Below, piece after piece: positions 9,094 through 17,718 of a stretch of 64,000 nt of DNA. Under the pieces are notes generated by a model. That model was not told where the DNA came from. It made no database searches and saw nothing but the letters and a program-made list of their open reading frames with translations. The DNA comes from Octadecabacter sp. SW4 (lineage in GTDB: Bacteria > Pseudomonadota > Alphaproteobacteria > Rhodobacterales > Rhodobacteraceae), in contig NZ_CP042819.1 of assembly GCF_008065155.1 (NCBI RefSeq), positions 682,001 through 746,000 of the forward strand, read 5' to 3'. The position numbers were made by a program, and so were the translations under genes. Position 1 is the stretch's first letter, and each line of letters begins with the position of its first letter.

Positions 9094-9143
9094 TTGACTC
9101 GAATCGGCCGTTAAGTGAGTATTTGCCCACGTATTAAGCAAAT
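9094..9143 (+). promoter_or_regulatory. Probable promoter and operator of the polyol transport operon
   Basis: TTGACT (9094-9099) and a weak GAGTAT (9117-9122), 17 bases apart, form a possible promoter. The inverted repeat ATTTGC-N11-GCAAAT (9121-9126 and 9138-9143) overlaps the start-site region and is a candidate operator for the adjacent SorC-type regulator. GGGAGG follows before the ATG at 9173. Confidence 0.45.
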
Positions 9144-9172
9144 GCCCACCCTGGGCATATGGGAGGACTACC

Positions 9173-10471
9173 ATGAAAACGACTATGCGCGCCCTTATGG
9201 GTGCATCCGCATTGCTGTCCGTTGCGTCGCTCGCGACGGCGGAAAGCCATGCAACAGAACTGACCATCGCGATCGTCAACAACGGCCACATGATCAACAT
9301 GCAGACCGTTGCCGAAGCCTACACCGCCGAGACCGGCGTTGAACTGAACTGGGTTTCCCTGGAAGAAGGCGTTTTGCGCGAGCAGGTCACGTCTGATACG
9401 GCAACCGGTGGTGGCCAGTATGACATCATCAACATCGGCATGCAGGAAGCACCCATCTGGGGCGCTGCTGGCTGGATCGAGCCGCTGAACTTCAGCGCAG
9501 AATATGACGTTGACGACATTCTGCCCGCAATGCGCGATGGCCTGTCCGCTGATGGTCAGCTTTACGCTGCACCATTCTACGGTGAATCCTCGATGGTCAT
9601 GTATCGCAAGGACCTGGCAGAGGCTGCCGGCGTAACAATCGCTGACAACGACTCGTGGGACAACGTGATGGCGGCCGCTGCTGCGATGCACGACCCCGAC
9701 AACGGTGTTTATGGCGCGTGTCTGCGCGGTAAGCCAGGTTGGGGCGACAACATGGCGTTCGTTACAACCATGGTAAACTCCTTCGGTGGCGCCTGGTTCG
9801 ATGCTGAAATGCGTCCACAGCTTGACTCCGCCGAGTGGCAGTCTGCAATTGAATTCTACGTTGAGCTTCTGGGCACATACGGCCCTCCCGGATCCGAAGG
9901 TAACTCCTTCAACGAGATCCTCGCGCTTTACAACGAAGGCAAGTGTGGCCTGTGGATCGACGCAACGATCGCTGCTTCCTTCCTCGAAGTAGACGGCGTT
10001 GCATACGCTCAGTCGCCAAACGCTGGTAACCCAGTTGGTGCGAACTGGCTGTGGGCATGGGCAATGGCTGTTCCAACAGGGTCGCCAAACTCCGAAGCTG
10101 CACAAGACTTCATCGAGTGGGCAACATCCAAGGAATACATCCAGGCCGTGGGCAACCACCCTGAATTTGGTTGGGGTTCTGTTCCAACAGGCACACGTGC
10201 GTCCACATACGAGATCTCTGAATTCCTGGCCGCTGCACCTTTCGCAGCAGCTGAGATGGCAGCGATCGAATCTGCGGCTCCTGGCGCGACAGACCTGAAG
10301 CCATACGTTGGTGTTCAGTTCGCATCTATCCCTGAATTCCCCGAAGTGGGCACGGCGGTAGCTCAGGAAATCGCTGCGGCACTGTCCGGCGCGAAATCAG
10401 TCGAAGATGCGCTGGCCGCAAGCCAGGAAGCAGCTGACTCGATCATGCGTGAAGCTGGCTACTACGAATAA
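9173..10471 (+). CDS. smoE: Sorbitol/mannitol ABC transporter, periplasmic binding protein
   Basis: The 432-residue protein is a family 1 extracellular solute-binding protein with a signal peptide ending ASLATA. It contains ELTIAIVNNGHMINMQ, GGGQYDIINIGMQEAP, and aromatic ligand-pocket stretches such as GANWLWAWAMAVP. It captures the polyol in the periplasm and delivers it to the SmoFG permeases. Gene order with smoF, smoG, smoK, smoS and mtlK matches the R. sphaeroides polyol operon. Its codons differ visibly from its neighbours (many GTT, GCA, GCT, CCA and TCC), as expected of a very highly expressed gene. A GGGAGG site precedes the ATG, and a stable hairpin follows its stop. Confidence 0.92.
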   Translation: MKTTMRALMGASALLSVASLATAESHATELTIAIVNNGHMINMQTVAEAYTAETGVELNWVSLEEGVLREQVTSDTATGGGQYDIINIGMQEAPIWGAAGWIEPLNFSAEYDVDDILPAMRDGLSADGQLYAAPFYGESSMVMYRKDLAEAAGVTIADNDSWDNVMAAAAAMHDPDNGVYGACLRGKPGWGDNMAFVTTMVNSFGGAWFDAEMRPQLDSAEWQSAIEFYVELLGTYGPPGSEGNSFNEILALYNEGKCGLWIDATIAASFLEVDGVAYAQSPNAGNPVGANWLWAWAMAVPTGSPNSEAAQDFIEWATSKEYIQAVGNHPEFGWGSVPTGTRASTYEISEFLAAAPFAAAEMAAIESAAPGATDLKPYVGVQFASIPEFPEVGTAVAQEIAAALSGAKSVEDALAASQEAADSIMREAGYYE

Positions 10472-10484
10472 GTCGCAAGACTTG

Positions 10485-10514
10485 GGAAAGACCCGGCCAT
10501 AGTCGGGTCTTTCC
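10485..10514 (+). terminator. Stem-loop between smoE and smoF (partial terminator or mRNA stabiliser)
   Basis: A perfect 11-bp stem, GGAAAGACCCG paired with CGGGTCTTTCC, encloses an 8-base loop 13 bp after the smoE stop. No long T-tract follows. Such stem-loops after binding-protein genes usually protect the 5' mRNA segment and reduce expression of the permease genes. Confidence 0.6.
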
Positions 10515-10552
10515 ACCCCATCCGTTACCTGAATAGTTGAGTTTTTCCCAAA

Positions 10553-10571
10553 AAACCGAGTCACTCGGTTT
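10553..10571. promoter_or_regulatory. Palindrome upstream of smoF
   Basis: AAACCGAGT-C-ACTCGGTTT is a perfect nine-base inverted repeat around one base, 70 bp before smoF. It could be an operator for an internal promoter or a short hairpin. No copy was seen upstream of smoE. Confidence 0.4.
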
Positions 10572-10640
10572 GGCTACGGCGTTCAGGGCCGGAAACCTGT
10601 TATGCTAAGCGCACATTCACCACGCTGAGGAACCCGAGCT

Positions 10641-11579
10641 ATGGCCAATAGAACAATTCCACGCCTTCTCCAGACACCGGCAGTTCTACTCTTGTTGTTC
10701 TGGATGATTGTCCCGCTGGGGATGACGCTTTTTTATTCCTTTATCCGCTATGTTCTCAACAGCACACAGCGCCCCGAGTGGATGACACCGTCGTTCAGCA
10801 ACTGGCGCGGCTTTGGGAACTACCAATTCGTTCTGAACTCCAAGGATTTCATCCTTGCCATCAAGAACAGCCTGTTCATCGTGACAAGCATTTTGTTTCT
10901 GACGGTCGTTCTTGGGGTAATGATCGCCGTCTTGATCAACCGCACTTTCCCAGGGCGGGGCATTGTGCGTGTTTTGTTGATTTCGCCCTTCTTTGTGATG
11001 CCCGCCGTGAACGCGGTGTTGTGGATCAACATGCTGCTTGACCCGGTGCTGGGCCTGCAGGGGATCGCGGTCGGCGGCCTCAATAGCATGGTCGCGGGTC
11101 TGCAAGACGCGCCGCTGGTCGGCTGGTTCTTCAATATGTGGCCGGTGTTCGAGCCAATCTCGTTCCGCGCAACCCAAACTTCGGCAATTGCAGTCATCAT
11201 GATGGTGACATGGCAGTGGACACCTTTCGCGGTGCTGATCTTCATGACCTCGCTGCAGTCCGAGGACCAGCAGCAAAAAGAAGCCGCCGTTCTGGACGGG
11301 GCAGGGCGCTGGGCGCAGTTCCGGTTCCTGACCTTGCCGCACCTTGGCCGTCCGATGGCGATCGTGGTGATGATCCAGGCGATTTTCCATCTGTCGCTTT
11401 ATGCGGAAATCGAAATCGTCAGCCGTGGGAACGGCAACAAGAACCTGCCTTACCTGATCGGTGAATTCGCGAACAACAACATCGGTGCGGCAAGTGCCAC
11501 AGGCATTTTCGCAGTCATTCTCGCCAACATCGTAGCGATCTTCCTGCTGCGCATGGTTGGCAAGACATTGATGGAATAA
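10641..11579 (+). CDS. smoF: Sorbitol/mannitol ABC transporter permease
   Basis: The 312-residue inner-membrane permease belongs to the MalF-type (carbohydrate uptake CUT1) family. About six transmembrane helices are visible (first at residues 15-37), together with the cytoplasmic EAA loop QKEAAVLDGAGRWAQFRFLTLPHLGRP that contacts the ATPase. It forms the channel with SmoG. A GAGGAACCCGAGCT segment precedes the ATG. The gap of 169 bp after smoE contains the stem-loop and palindrome, unlike the tight spacing further downstream (12 bp to smoG), suggesting that expression steps down here. Confidence 0.93.
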   Translation: MANRTIPRLLQTPAVLLLLFWMIVPLGMTLFYSFIRYVLNSTQRPEWMTPSFSNWRGFGNYQFVLNSKDFILAIKNSLFIVTSILFLTVVLGVMIAVLINRTFPGRGIVRVLLISPFFVMPAVNAVLWINMLLDPVLGLQGIAVGGLNSMVAGLQDAPLVGWFFNMWPVFEPISFRATQTSAIAVIMMVTWQWTPFAVLIFMTSLQSEDQQQKEAAVLDGAGRWAQFRFLTLPHLGRPMAIVVMIQAIFHLSLYAEIEIVSRGNGNKNLPYLIGEFANNNIGAASATGIFAVILANIVAIFLLRMVGKTLME

Positions 11580-11591
11580 GGGGAAACGACA

Positions 11592-12428
11592 ATGGCAATC
11601 GTTGCACAAACTTCTCGGTTCTCAAAGATCGCATGGCCGACATTGGCCTGGGTCGTGGCGCTGATCTTTTTCTTCCCGATCTTCTACATGGTCATGACCA
11701 GCTTCAAGACGGATGCGGATGCGGTAAAGCCCGAGTTCCTGTTCCGGTTCACCCCGACGTTGGAAAACTACGCCAACATGACCCAGAACTACGACTACTG
11801 GCGCTTTGCAACCAACTCGATCATCACGTCGGTCTTTGCGACGATATTCACGCTGATCGTCGGGGTGCCGGCCGCCTATGCGATGGCCTTTAACCCCAGC
11901 AAGGGCACCAAGGACGTGCTGATGTGGATGTTGTCGACCAAGATGCTGCCCGCCGCGGCAGTGCTTTATCCGATGACATTCCTGACCAAGAACGTGTTTA
12001 ACCTCTTTGATACGCACTTTCTGGTGATTTTGGTGCTGAGCCTGATCAACCTGCCGATCGTGATCTGGATGCTGTTCACCTACTTCAAGGACATCCCCAA
12101 GGACATCATCGAAGCGGGCAAGATGGACGGGCTGACCACTTGGGGCGAAGTGCGGGAAATTCTTATTCCGCTGGCCTGGGGCGGGATTGTCTCCACGGCG
12201 TTGCTGACGTTCATCTTTTGCTGGAACGAAGCCTACTGGACGGTGCGCCTCACCACGATTGATGCAGCAACCCTGTCCAAACTCATTGAAGGCAACCGCG
12301 CACCCGAAGGCTTGTTCTTTGGTCGCCTGTCAGCAGTCTCAACCGCAGCGGTTGGCCCGATCATCGTTCTGGGCTGGTTCTGTCAGAAACAATTGGTCCA
12401 AGGCTTGACCTTCGGCGCAGTGAAATAA
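11592..12428 (+). CDS. smoG: Sorbitol/mannitol ABC transporter permease
   Basis: This 278-residue MalG-type permease has about six membrane helices and the EAA motif [28 protein letters not shown]. The N-terminal helix (residues 14-37) and the periplasmic loop [11 protein letters not shown] are typical of CUT1 inner subunits. It pairs with SmoF in the inner membrane to carry hexitols. It begins 12 bp after smoF with AAGGGGAAACGAC as ribosome site and ends 11 bp before smoK, so the three are one transcription unit. Confidence 0.93.
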   Translation: MAIVAQTSRFSKIAWPTLAWVVALIFFFPIFYMVMTSFKTDADAVKPEFLFRFTPTLENYANMTQNYDYWRFATNSIITSVFATIFTLIVGVPAAYAMAFNPSKGTKDVLMWMLSTKMLPAAAVLYPMTFLTKNVFNLFDTHFLVILVLSLINLPIVIWMLFTYFKDIPKDIIEAGKMDGLTTWGEVREILIPLAWGGIVSTALLTFIFCWNEAYWTVRLTTIDAATLSKLIEGNRAPEGLFFGRLSAVSTAAVGPIIVLGWFCQKQLVQGLTFGAVK

Positions 12429-12439
12429 GGAGCGGGCTC

Positions 12440-13444
12440 ATGGGAAGCATCGTACTCGAAAATGTCTCGAAACGATTTGGCGACGTGGAGGTTATTCCGC
12501 CGCTCGACCTGACAATCGAAGATGGTGAATTTGTCGTCTTTGTCGGCCCGTCAGGCTGCGGTAAATCCACACTGCTGCGTCTGATTGCAGGTCTGGAAGA
12601 AACCACCGACGGTCACATCAAGATCGATGGCGCCGACATGACCGAAGTGTCGCCAGCCAAACGCGGCCTGTCGATGGTGTTCCAGTCCTACGCGCTTTAT
12701 CCGCATATGACGGTGCGCAAGAACATCGCCTTTCCCTTGCGGATGGCGGGTTTGCCCCAAGATGTGCAGGATGCCAAGATCGACGCCGCGGCCAAGGCGC
12801 TGAACCTGACCGATTATCTTGATCGCAAGCCGGGCCAGTTGTCGGGCGGTCAGCGTCAGCGTGTGGCCATTGGCCGTGCAATCGTGCGCGAACCTTCGGC
12901 CTTTCTGTTTGACGAGCCGCTGTCGAACCTTGACGCCGCGCTGCGTGTCGGCATGCGTCTGGAAATCTCCGAGCTGCACGAAACCCTGAAAACCACCATG
13001 ATCTATGTGACCCACGATCAGGTCGAAGCCATGACCATGGCCGACAAGATCGTTGTGTTGCAGGCCGGCGTGATCGAACAGGTCGGCAGCCCGCTTGATC
13101 TTTATCACGCACCGCGCAACGTGTTCGTGGCCGGCTTTATCGGTTCGCCCAAGATGAACCTGATCGAAGGGCCCGAAGCCGCCAAACATGACGCCAAGAC
13201 CATCGGGATTCGCCCCGAACACATGTCGGTGTCCAAGGAAAGCGGCACATGGAAAGGCACCGTGGGCGTGGCCGAACACCTTGGGTCGGATACCTTTATC
13301 CACGTTCATGATACGGGGCTTGGCGATATGATCACCGTGCGCATTTCGGGCGATATTCCGGCCCGTCACGGAGACACGATCTATCTGACGCCTGATCTGG
13401 AACAAATGCACCGCTTTGGTGCGGACGGCCTGCGGATCGCATGA
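12440..13444 (+). CDS. smoK: Sorbitol/mannitol ABC transporter ATP-binding protein
   Basis: The 334-residue ATPase is of the MalK/UgpC type: Walker [11 protein letters not shown]-loop [14 protein letters not shown], signature [14 protein letters not shown], Walker [12 protein letters not shown], switch His in VTHDQVEAM. It has a C-terminal OB-fold regulatory domain (from about residue 235) with GIRPEHM. It energises polyol import through SmoFG. The stop overlaps the smoS start by 4 bp (ATGA), so translation of the two is coupled. It is slightly shorter than canonical MalK, but all catalytic motifs are intact. Confidence 0.94.
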   Translation: MGSIVLENVSKRFGDVEVIPPLDLTIEDGEFVVFVGPSGCGKSTLLRLIAGLEETTDGHIKIDGADMTEVSPAKRGLSMVFQSYALYPHMTVRKNIAFPLRMAGLPQDVQDAKIDAAAKALNLTDYLDRKPGQLSGGQRQRVAIGRAIVREPSAFLFDEPLSNLDAALRVGMRLEISELHETLKTTMIYVTHDQVEAMTMADKIVVLQAGVIEQVGSPLDLYHAPRNVFVAGFIGSPKMNLIEGPEAAKHDAKTIGIRPEHMSVSKESGTWKGTVGVAEHLGSDTFIHVHDTGLGDMITVRISGDIPARHGDTIYLTPDLEQMHRFGADGLRIA

Positions 13445-14214
13445 CTCGGCTGGCGGGAAAAACCGCGCTGATCACGGGCGCGGCCCGCGGGATCGGGTTG
13501 GCCTTCGCGCAGGCCTACGTTGCCGAAGGCGCGCGTGTGGCGATTGCCGACATCAACATTGATGCCGCGCGTGCCGCTGCCAAGGACATCGGCGAAAGTG
13601 CCATCGCCGCGCCGTTGGACGTCACCGATCAGGCCAGCATTGACGCTTGTGTCGCGACCGTGGATTCCGAATTTGGCGGGATCGATATTCTGATCAACAA
13701 CGCCGCCCTGTTCGAGGCCGCCGAACTGGTCGATATCACCCGCGCCAGCTACGACAGGCTGTTTGCGGTGAACGTGCAGGGCACCCTGTTCATGATGCAG
13801 GCGGTCGCGAAATCCATGATCGCGCGCGGGCAGGGTGGCAAGATCATCAACATGGCCAGTCAGGCCGGTCGGCGCGGCGAGGCCTTGGTCGCCGTCTACT
13901 GTGCAACCAAGGCCGCCGTGATCAGCCTGACGCAATCGGCGGGCCTGAACCTGATCAGGCACGGGATCAACGTGAACGCCATCGCGCCCGGCGTGGTCGA
14001 TGGTGATCACTGGGTCGGTGTTGATGCCTATTTCGCGCGCCTTGAAGGGCTGAAGCCGGGCGAGAAAAAGAAACAGGTCGGCGCGGCAGTCCCGTTTGGG
14101 CGCATGGGCACGGCAGAGGATTTAACCGGTATGGCCGTGTTTTTGGCCACGCCAGACGCCGACTATATCGTGGCGCAAACCTATAACGTCGATGGCGGGA
14201 ACTGGATGAGCTGA
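13441..14214 (+). CDS. smoS: Sorbitol (L-iditol/galactitol) dehydrogenase, SDR family
   Basis: This 257-residue NAD-dependent short-chain dehydrogenase oxidises D-sorbitol to D-fructose. It has the Rossmann motif [12 protein letters not shown], catalytic Ser in NMASQ, and Tyr/Lys in YCATK at the standard spacing. Large stretches, such as [25 protein letters not shown] and [14 protein letters not shown], are those I recall from the crystallised R. sphaeroides sorbitol dehydrogenase SmoS, so the assignment is unusually specific. It overlaps smoK by 4 bp and mtlK by 1 bp. Product fructose joins the product of MtlK; no fructokinase is encoded in this cluster. Confidence 0.95.
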   Translation: MTRLAGKTALITGAARGIGLAFAQAYVAEGARVAIADINIDAARAAAKDIGESAIAAPLDVTDQASIDACVATVDSEFGGIDILINNAALFEAAELVDITRASYDRLFAVNVQGTLFMMQAVAKSMIARGQGGKIINMASQAGRRGEALVAVYCATKAAVISLTQSAGLNLIRHGINVNAIAPGVVDGDHWVGVDAYFARLEGLKPGEKKKQVGAAVPFGRMGTAEDLTGMAVFLATPDADYIVAQTYNVDGGNWMS

Positions 14215-15707
14215 TGGCACAAAAACTGAACCTCACAAACCTGTCAAACCTGCCTGAAACCGTTGGCCGACCCTCGTATGGGCGCGCCGACCTGAGCGCT
14301 GGAATCCTGCACATCGGGGTTGGCAATTTCCACCGCGCGCATCAGGCCGTCTATCTGGATCGCCTGTTCGAGATGGGCGAAAGCCGCGATTGGGCGATTG
14401 TCGGCGGTGGCGTCAAACACTTTGATCAGGCCACCCGCGACCGCCTTGAAGGGCAGGACTGGTTGTCCACCATCGTTGAACTTGATCCCGATCAACTCAG
14501 CGCGCGGATCAACGGCGCGATGATTGATTTTCTACCCGTCGATCCGGCGGCGATCGTCGCAAAGCTGGCCGATCCGGCGATCCGTATCGTATCGCTCACC
14601 GTGACCGAGGGCGGCTATTATGTTGATGCGTTGACGGGCGGTTTTGACACCAGCCACCCCGAAGTGCAGGCCGATGTCGGCGCGCCCGCCACCCCGAAAA
14701 CCGTTTTTGGGATCATCATTGCGGGCCTGCGCGCGCGTCGTGATGCAGGCCAGGTGCCGTTCACGGTCATGTCCTGTGATAACCTCCCCGAAAACGGCCA
14801 CGTGGCGCGTAATTCGGTGCTTGGACTTGCCCAATTGATCGACGCGGATCTCGCCGCCTGGATTGCCGACAACGTGACCTTTCCCAACGGGATGGTCGAT
14901 TGCATCACCCCCGCCACGACCGACCGCGAGCGCGCCATCGTGCGCGACCAGTTCGGGATCGAAGATGCGGCCCCCGTGATTTGTGAGCCCTTTCACCAAT
15001 GGGTGCTCGAGGACAAGTTCACGGCCGGTCGCCCCGCCCTTGAAAAGGTCGGTGTCGAATTTGTCGACAATGTCACGCCCTATGAGTTGATGAAGCTGCG
15101 CATCCTCAATGGTGGTCACGCTGCGATTGCCTATGTGGGCGCGCTGCTGGGGCATACCTATTCCTACGAGGCGATGAACGATCCTGATATTGCCGCGTGG
15201 TATGCGCATCTGGGCCGCACCGAAATCATCCCGACCCTTGACCCGATCAAGGGCGTCGATTTTGACGCCTACCTCACGACCTGCATTGCGCGGTTTGGCA
15301 ATACTGCCGTAGCCGATACGGTGGCGCGTCTGTGTCTGGACGGGTCGAACCGCCAGCCGAAATTCATCCTGCCGACGCTGGTCGATGCGCTGGCGCAAGA
15401 CAGCGCGATTAACGGTCTGGCACTGGAAATCGCGCTTTGGTGCCGGTTCTGCGCGGCGACGGCCGATCCTGCATCGGGCCTCACCCTTGAGGACGAGCGC
15501 GCGCGCGCCCTGACAGCGGCCGCCCTGGCGACCCGCCACACACCTGATGCCTTCCTTGGGATCACGGATGTGTTTGGCGATCTGCAAAAGAACGCGCGCC
15601 TGTCGGCGGCCTTTTCCGGCTGGATGGAGATGCTTTGGACAAACGATGCGCGCGCGGTCTTGCGCGCCTATGTTGCCGGTCCCGAAGCCCTGCGCAGACT
15701 GGCCTAA
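14214..15707 (+). CDS. mtlK: Mannitol 2-dehydrogenase (polyol-specific long-chain dehydrogenase)
   Basis: The 497-residue enzyme has the mannitol dehydrogenase N-terminal Rossmann motif GVGNFHRAHQAVYLD, the VSLTVTEGGYYVD and SCDNLPENG segments, and the C-terminal catalytic segment LKLRILNGGHAAIAY-like (here MKLRILNGGHAAIAYVG) with the Lys that activates the substrate hydroxyl. It oxidises D-mannitol to D-fructose with NAD in the cytoplasm. The length is normal for the family (about 490). The start shares one base with the smoS stop. It is the last gene of the operon; its stop overlaps the convergent cdsA-like gene by 4 bp, leaving no room for an intergenic terminator. Confidence 0.94.
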   Translation: MAQKLNLTNLSNLPETVGRPSYGRADLSAGILHIGVGNFHRAHQAVYLDRLFEMGESRDWAIVGGGVKHFDQATRDRLEGQDWLSTIVELDPDQLSARINGAMIDFLPVDPAAIVAKLADPAIRIVSLTVTEGGYYVDALTGGFDTSHPEVQADVGAPATPKTVFGIIIAGLRARRDAGQVPFTVMSCDNLPENGHVARNSVLGLAQLIDADLAAWIADNVTFPNGMVDCITPATTDRERAIVRDQFGIEDAAPVICEPFHQWVLEDKFTAGRPALEKVGVEFVDNVTPYELMKLRILNGGHAAIAYVGALLGHTYSYEAMNDPDIAAWYAHLGRTEIIPTLDPIKGVDFDAYLTTCIARFGNTAVADTVARLCLDGSNRQPKFILPTLVDALAQDSAINGLALEIALWCRFCAATADPASGLTLEDERARALTAAALATRHTPDAFLGITDVFGDLQKNARLSAAFSGWMEMLWTNDARAVLRAYVAGPEALRRLA

Positions 15708-16651
15708 GCGCCCCAGAAATACAGCGTGAGCTGATAAAAGATCGGCGCGGCAAAGACCACGCTGTCAAGCTGGTCAGCCACACCGCCCTGACCGGGGATC
15801 AGGTGCGACCAGTCCTTGATGCCGCGGTCGCGCTTGATCGCGGCAAAGACGATATTGCCGAACATGCCCACCAATGACGCCACCCCCGCCATCGCCATCG
15901 CGCCAATGATGCCAAACGGGGTGATCCAGGCCAGCAGCGCACCGATCAGCATGGCCGATCCCACGCCGCAGATCACGCCCTCGTAGGTTTTGGGTGAAAT
16001 TCCGGCAGCGATCTTGGTGCGCCCGATCCGGCGCCCAAAGAAGAAATCCAACAGGTCGCCAAATTGCACCACCAACACCAGAAAGGCGATCAGCAGCAGC
16101 GCGCGTTCATGCGGGTAGCCTTCGATTTGTATGGTCATCAGGGCAGGCACATTGCTGGCGCAGAACACCGCGATCATCAACCCCCACTGGGTTTCCGCCA
16201 CCCGCACCAGAAACCGGTTTGCATCCCCGCGCAGGGCGCTGACGATGGGCAATAGCAGGAACGCGTAAACCGGGATGAACACCATGAACATCCCCGACCA
16301 GCCCAGCCAGATCAGCACATATTGCACCGGCAGAATGATATAGAACGCCACCGCCAGCGACATGTGGTCGGCCTGCGATTTGCTGGTCATCGTCATCAAT
16401 TCGCGCAGCGCAGCAAAGGAGGCAAAGGCAAACAGGACCACGATCCCGATCCGCCCGATCAGGAGCGCGAGCGACAGCAGGATCACCATTGCCCACCATG
16501 AATGCACACGGGTCATGAAGGTTTCGACCACCGGGTTGCTACCATCGGGCGCAACCTTGGCACGCAGGATTTCACCAAACAGCGTCAGCGCCATGAGGAT
16601 CCCGGCAACCCCCAGAAACAGCAGCAGGATATCGGAAGTTGTGTTGCTCAT
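15704..16651 (-). CDS. Phosphatidate cytidylyltransferase (CdsA-like)
   Basis: The 315-residue integral membrane protein has about eight hydrophobic helices and the C-terminal CdsA signature AAIKRDRGIKDWSHLIPGQG followed by GVADQLDS, which binds CTP, phosphatidate and metal. It makes CDP-diacylglycerol from phosphatidate and CTP. It overlaps the PlsC-like acyltransferase by 4 bp, so the pair can supply phosphatidate and activate it. The principal cdsA of Rhodobacterales usually lies with uppS, dxr and rseP, so this copy, which is not in that context, is probably a second one. That last point is inference from context, because the rest of the genome is not visible. Confidence 0.85.
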   Translation of the reverse strand: MSNTTSDILLLFLGVAGILMALTLFGEILRAKVAPDGSNPVVETFMTRVHSWWAMVILLSLALLIGRIGIVVLFAFASFAALRELMTMTSKSQADHMSLAVAFYIILPVQYVLIWLGWSGMFMVFIPVYAFLLLPIVSALRGDANRFLVRVAETQWGLMIAVFCASNVPALMTIQIEGYPHERALLLIAFLVLVVQFGDLLDFFFGRRIGRTKIAAGISPKTYEGVICGVGSAMLIGALLAWITPFGIIGAMAMAGVASLVGMFGNIVFAAIKRDRGIKDWSHLIPGQGGVADQLDSVVFAAPIFYQLTLYFWGA

Positions 16652-17310
16652 GTGCGCACCTCGGGGGCCAGGCCAAGCAGCGCATCGGATGCACGGGTCA
16701 GAAAGGCATCCTTGTCCTCGTCCGGTGCCACATGCACCGGCGCGCCAAAGGTCACGGTGCAGATCAGGGGCAGGGGGATGACCTCGCCCTTGGGCATGAT
16801 TTCATTGACGTTATCGATCCAGGTGGGCACCAGATCGACATCGGGGAAGGCCTTGCCGATGTTATAAAGGCCAGCCTTGAAGGGCAGCAGCGGATCGTCA
16901 GTCATGTTGCGGTTGCCTTCGGGGAAAATGATCAGGCTTGATCCCTCTTCAAGGGCCCGGAGGATGGCCGCCATCGGGTCTTCTCCGGCGGCGCGGGCCT
17001 CGGGGCGGCGATCGACCAGCACACAGTTGAATACCTCGGGTCCGACAAAGGCGCGCAACCTGTTTTTCAGCCAGTAATCTGCCGCCGCGACGGGGCGCAC
17101 AGTGCGGCGCATCGCAGGCGGCAGGCAGGACCAGATCATTGGCATATCGCCATTGCTGACGTGATTGGCGTAATAGACGCGCTGATGGGGCACGGGCGCG
17201 ATCCCGCGCCAGTCGGGACGCACCGCCGTCACGAAACGGGCGAACATCGCAATGGCATGGCCGACGATATTGGCAGCGAAACGGCGCAAGAGGGTCAAAG
17301 GGTTCACCAT
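16648..17310 (-). CDS. 1-acyl-sn-glycerol-3-phosphate acyltransferase-like (PlsC family)
   Basis: The 220-residue protein has an N-terminal hydrophobic stretch and the acyltransferase motifs NHVSNGD (block 1, in the usual HX4D form), FNCVLVDRR (block 2) and FPEGNRN (block 3), ending in an IPTW-like VPTWIDNV block. It would transfer an acyl chain to a lysophospholipid at the inner membrane. Its 4-bp overlap with the CdsA-like gene indicates a two-step phospholipid module. The short gap upstream includes a strong hairpin that belongs to the psp operon. The substrate (LPA or another lysolipid) cannot be told from sequence. Confidence 0.82.
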   Translation of the reverse strand: MVNPLTLLRRFAANIVGHAIAMFARFVTAVRPDWRGIAPVPHQRVYYANHVSNGDMPMIWSCLPPAMRRTVRPVAAADYWLKNRLRAFVGPEVFNCVLVDRRPEARAAGEDPMAAILRALEEGSSLIIFPEGNRNMTDDPLLPFKAGLYNIGKAFPDVDLVPTWIDNVNEIMPKGEVIPLPLICTVTFGAPVHVAPDEDKDAFLTRASDALLGLAPEVRT

Positions 17311-17362
17311 GTTGCCAGAGTGGCGCAGGCGTGCGGGTTTGAAAAGCGTTTAGACGCAAGAA

Positions 17363-17392
17363 CCCCGCCCCCCGTGATCACGGGAGGCGGGG
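17363..17392 (-). terminator. Strong hairpin terminator after the pspA-yiaAB operon
   Basis: CCCCGCC and CCCGT pair with ACGGG and GGCGGGG around a GATC loop, giving twelve pairs and one mismatch. It lies 14 bp beyond the stop of the YiaAB-like gene and before the PlsC-like gene, in the minus-strand direction, followed by a short TTCTT run. Confidence 0.65.
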
Positions 17393-17406
17393 CAATGATG
17401 TTGGGC

Positions 17407-17691
17407 TTAGTCTTCGCTTGCACCCACGTATTCGCTCAGGATTTTTTCGTTGCGGGCATCTTCAAGACGCTGCAGGCGGTCCTCGCTCAGGCGATCATCA
17501 AAGCGGTATTTGACAAAATTCACGAGGCTAAGCGTCAGCAGCAGGATACCGATACCCCAGTAGCCCTTGGTCGACAGGGGCACATCGGGCGACATGTAAA
17601 GCGAGAGGGCCAGCATACCATAGGCGATCAGGACGCCTGCGGCGTTAAAGGTCATGATCAGGCCGTTGTCATTGCGATTAAAGTTGTTCAT
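17407..17691 (-). CDS. YiaA/YiaB-type two-helix inner-membrane protein
   Basis: This 94-residue protein has two membrane helices (about residues 13-34 and 44-62) joined by a short periplasmic turn with KGYWGIGILLL, and a cytoplasmic tail containing KYRFDDRLSEDR. The KGY...RD pattern is that of the YiaAB two-helix domain family, whose biochemical role is unknown. It follows pspA by 27 bp and is probably co-transcribed, so it may act with PspA in the response to membrane stress. A strong hairpin ends the unit. Family assignment is by eye and moderately sure. Confidence 0.65.
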   Translation of the reverse strand: MNNFNRNDNGLIMTFNAAGVLIAYGMLALSLYMSPDVPLSTKGYWGIGILLLTLSLVNFVKYRFDDRLSEDRLQRLEDARNEKILSEYVGASED

Positions 17692-17718
17692 TTTTCTATT
17701 CCTTTTCAGTGTTTTACG

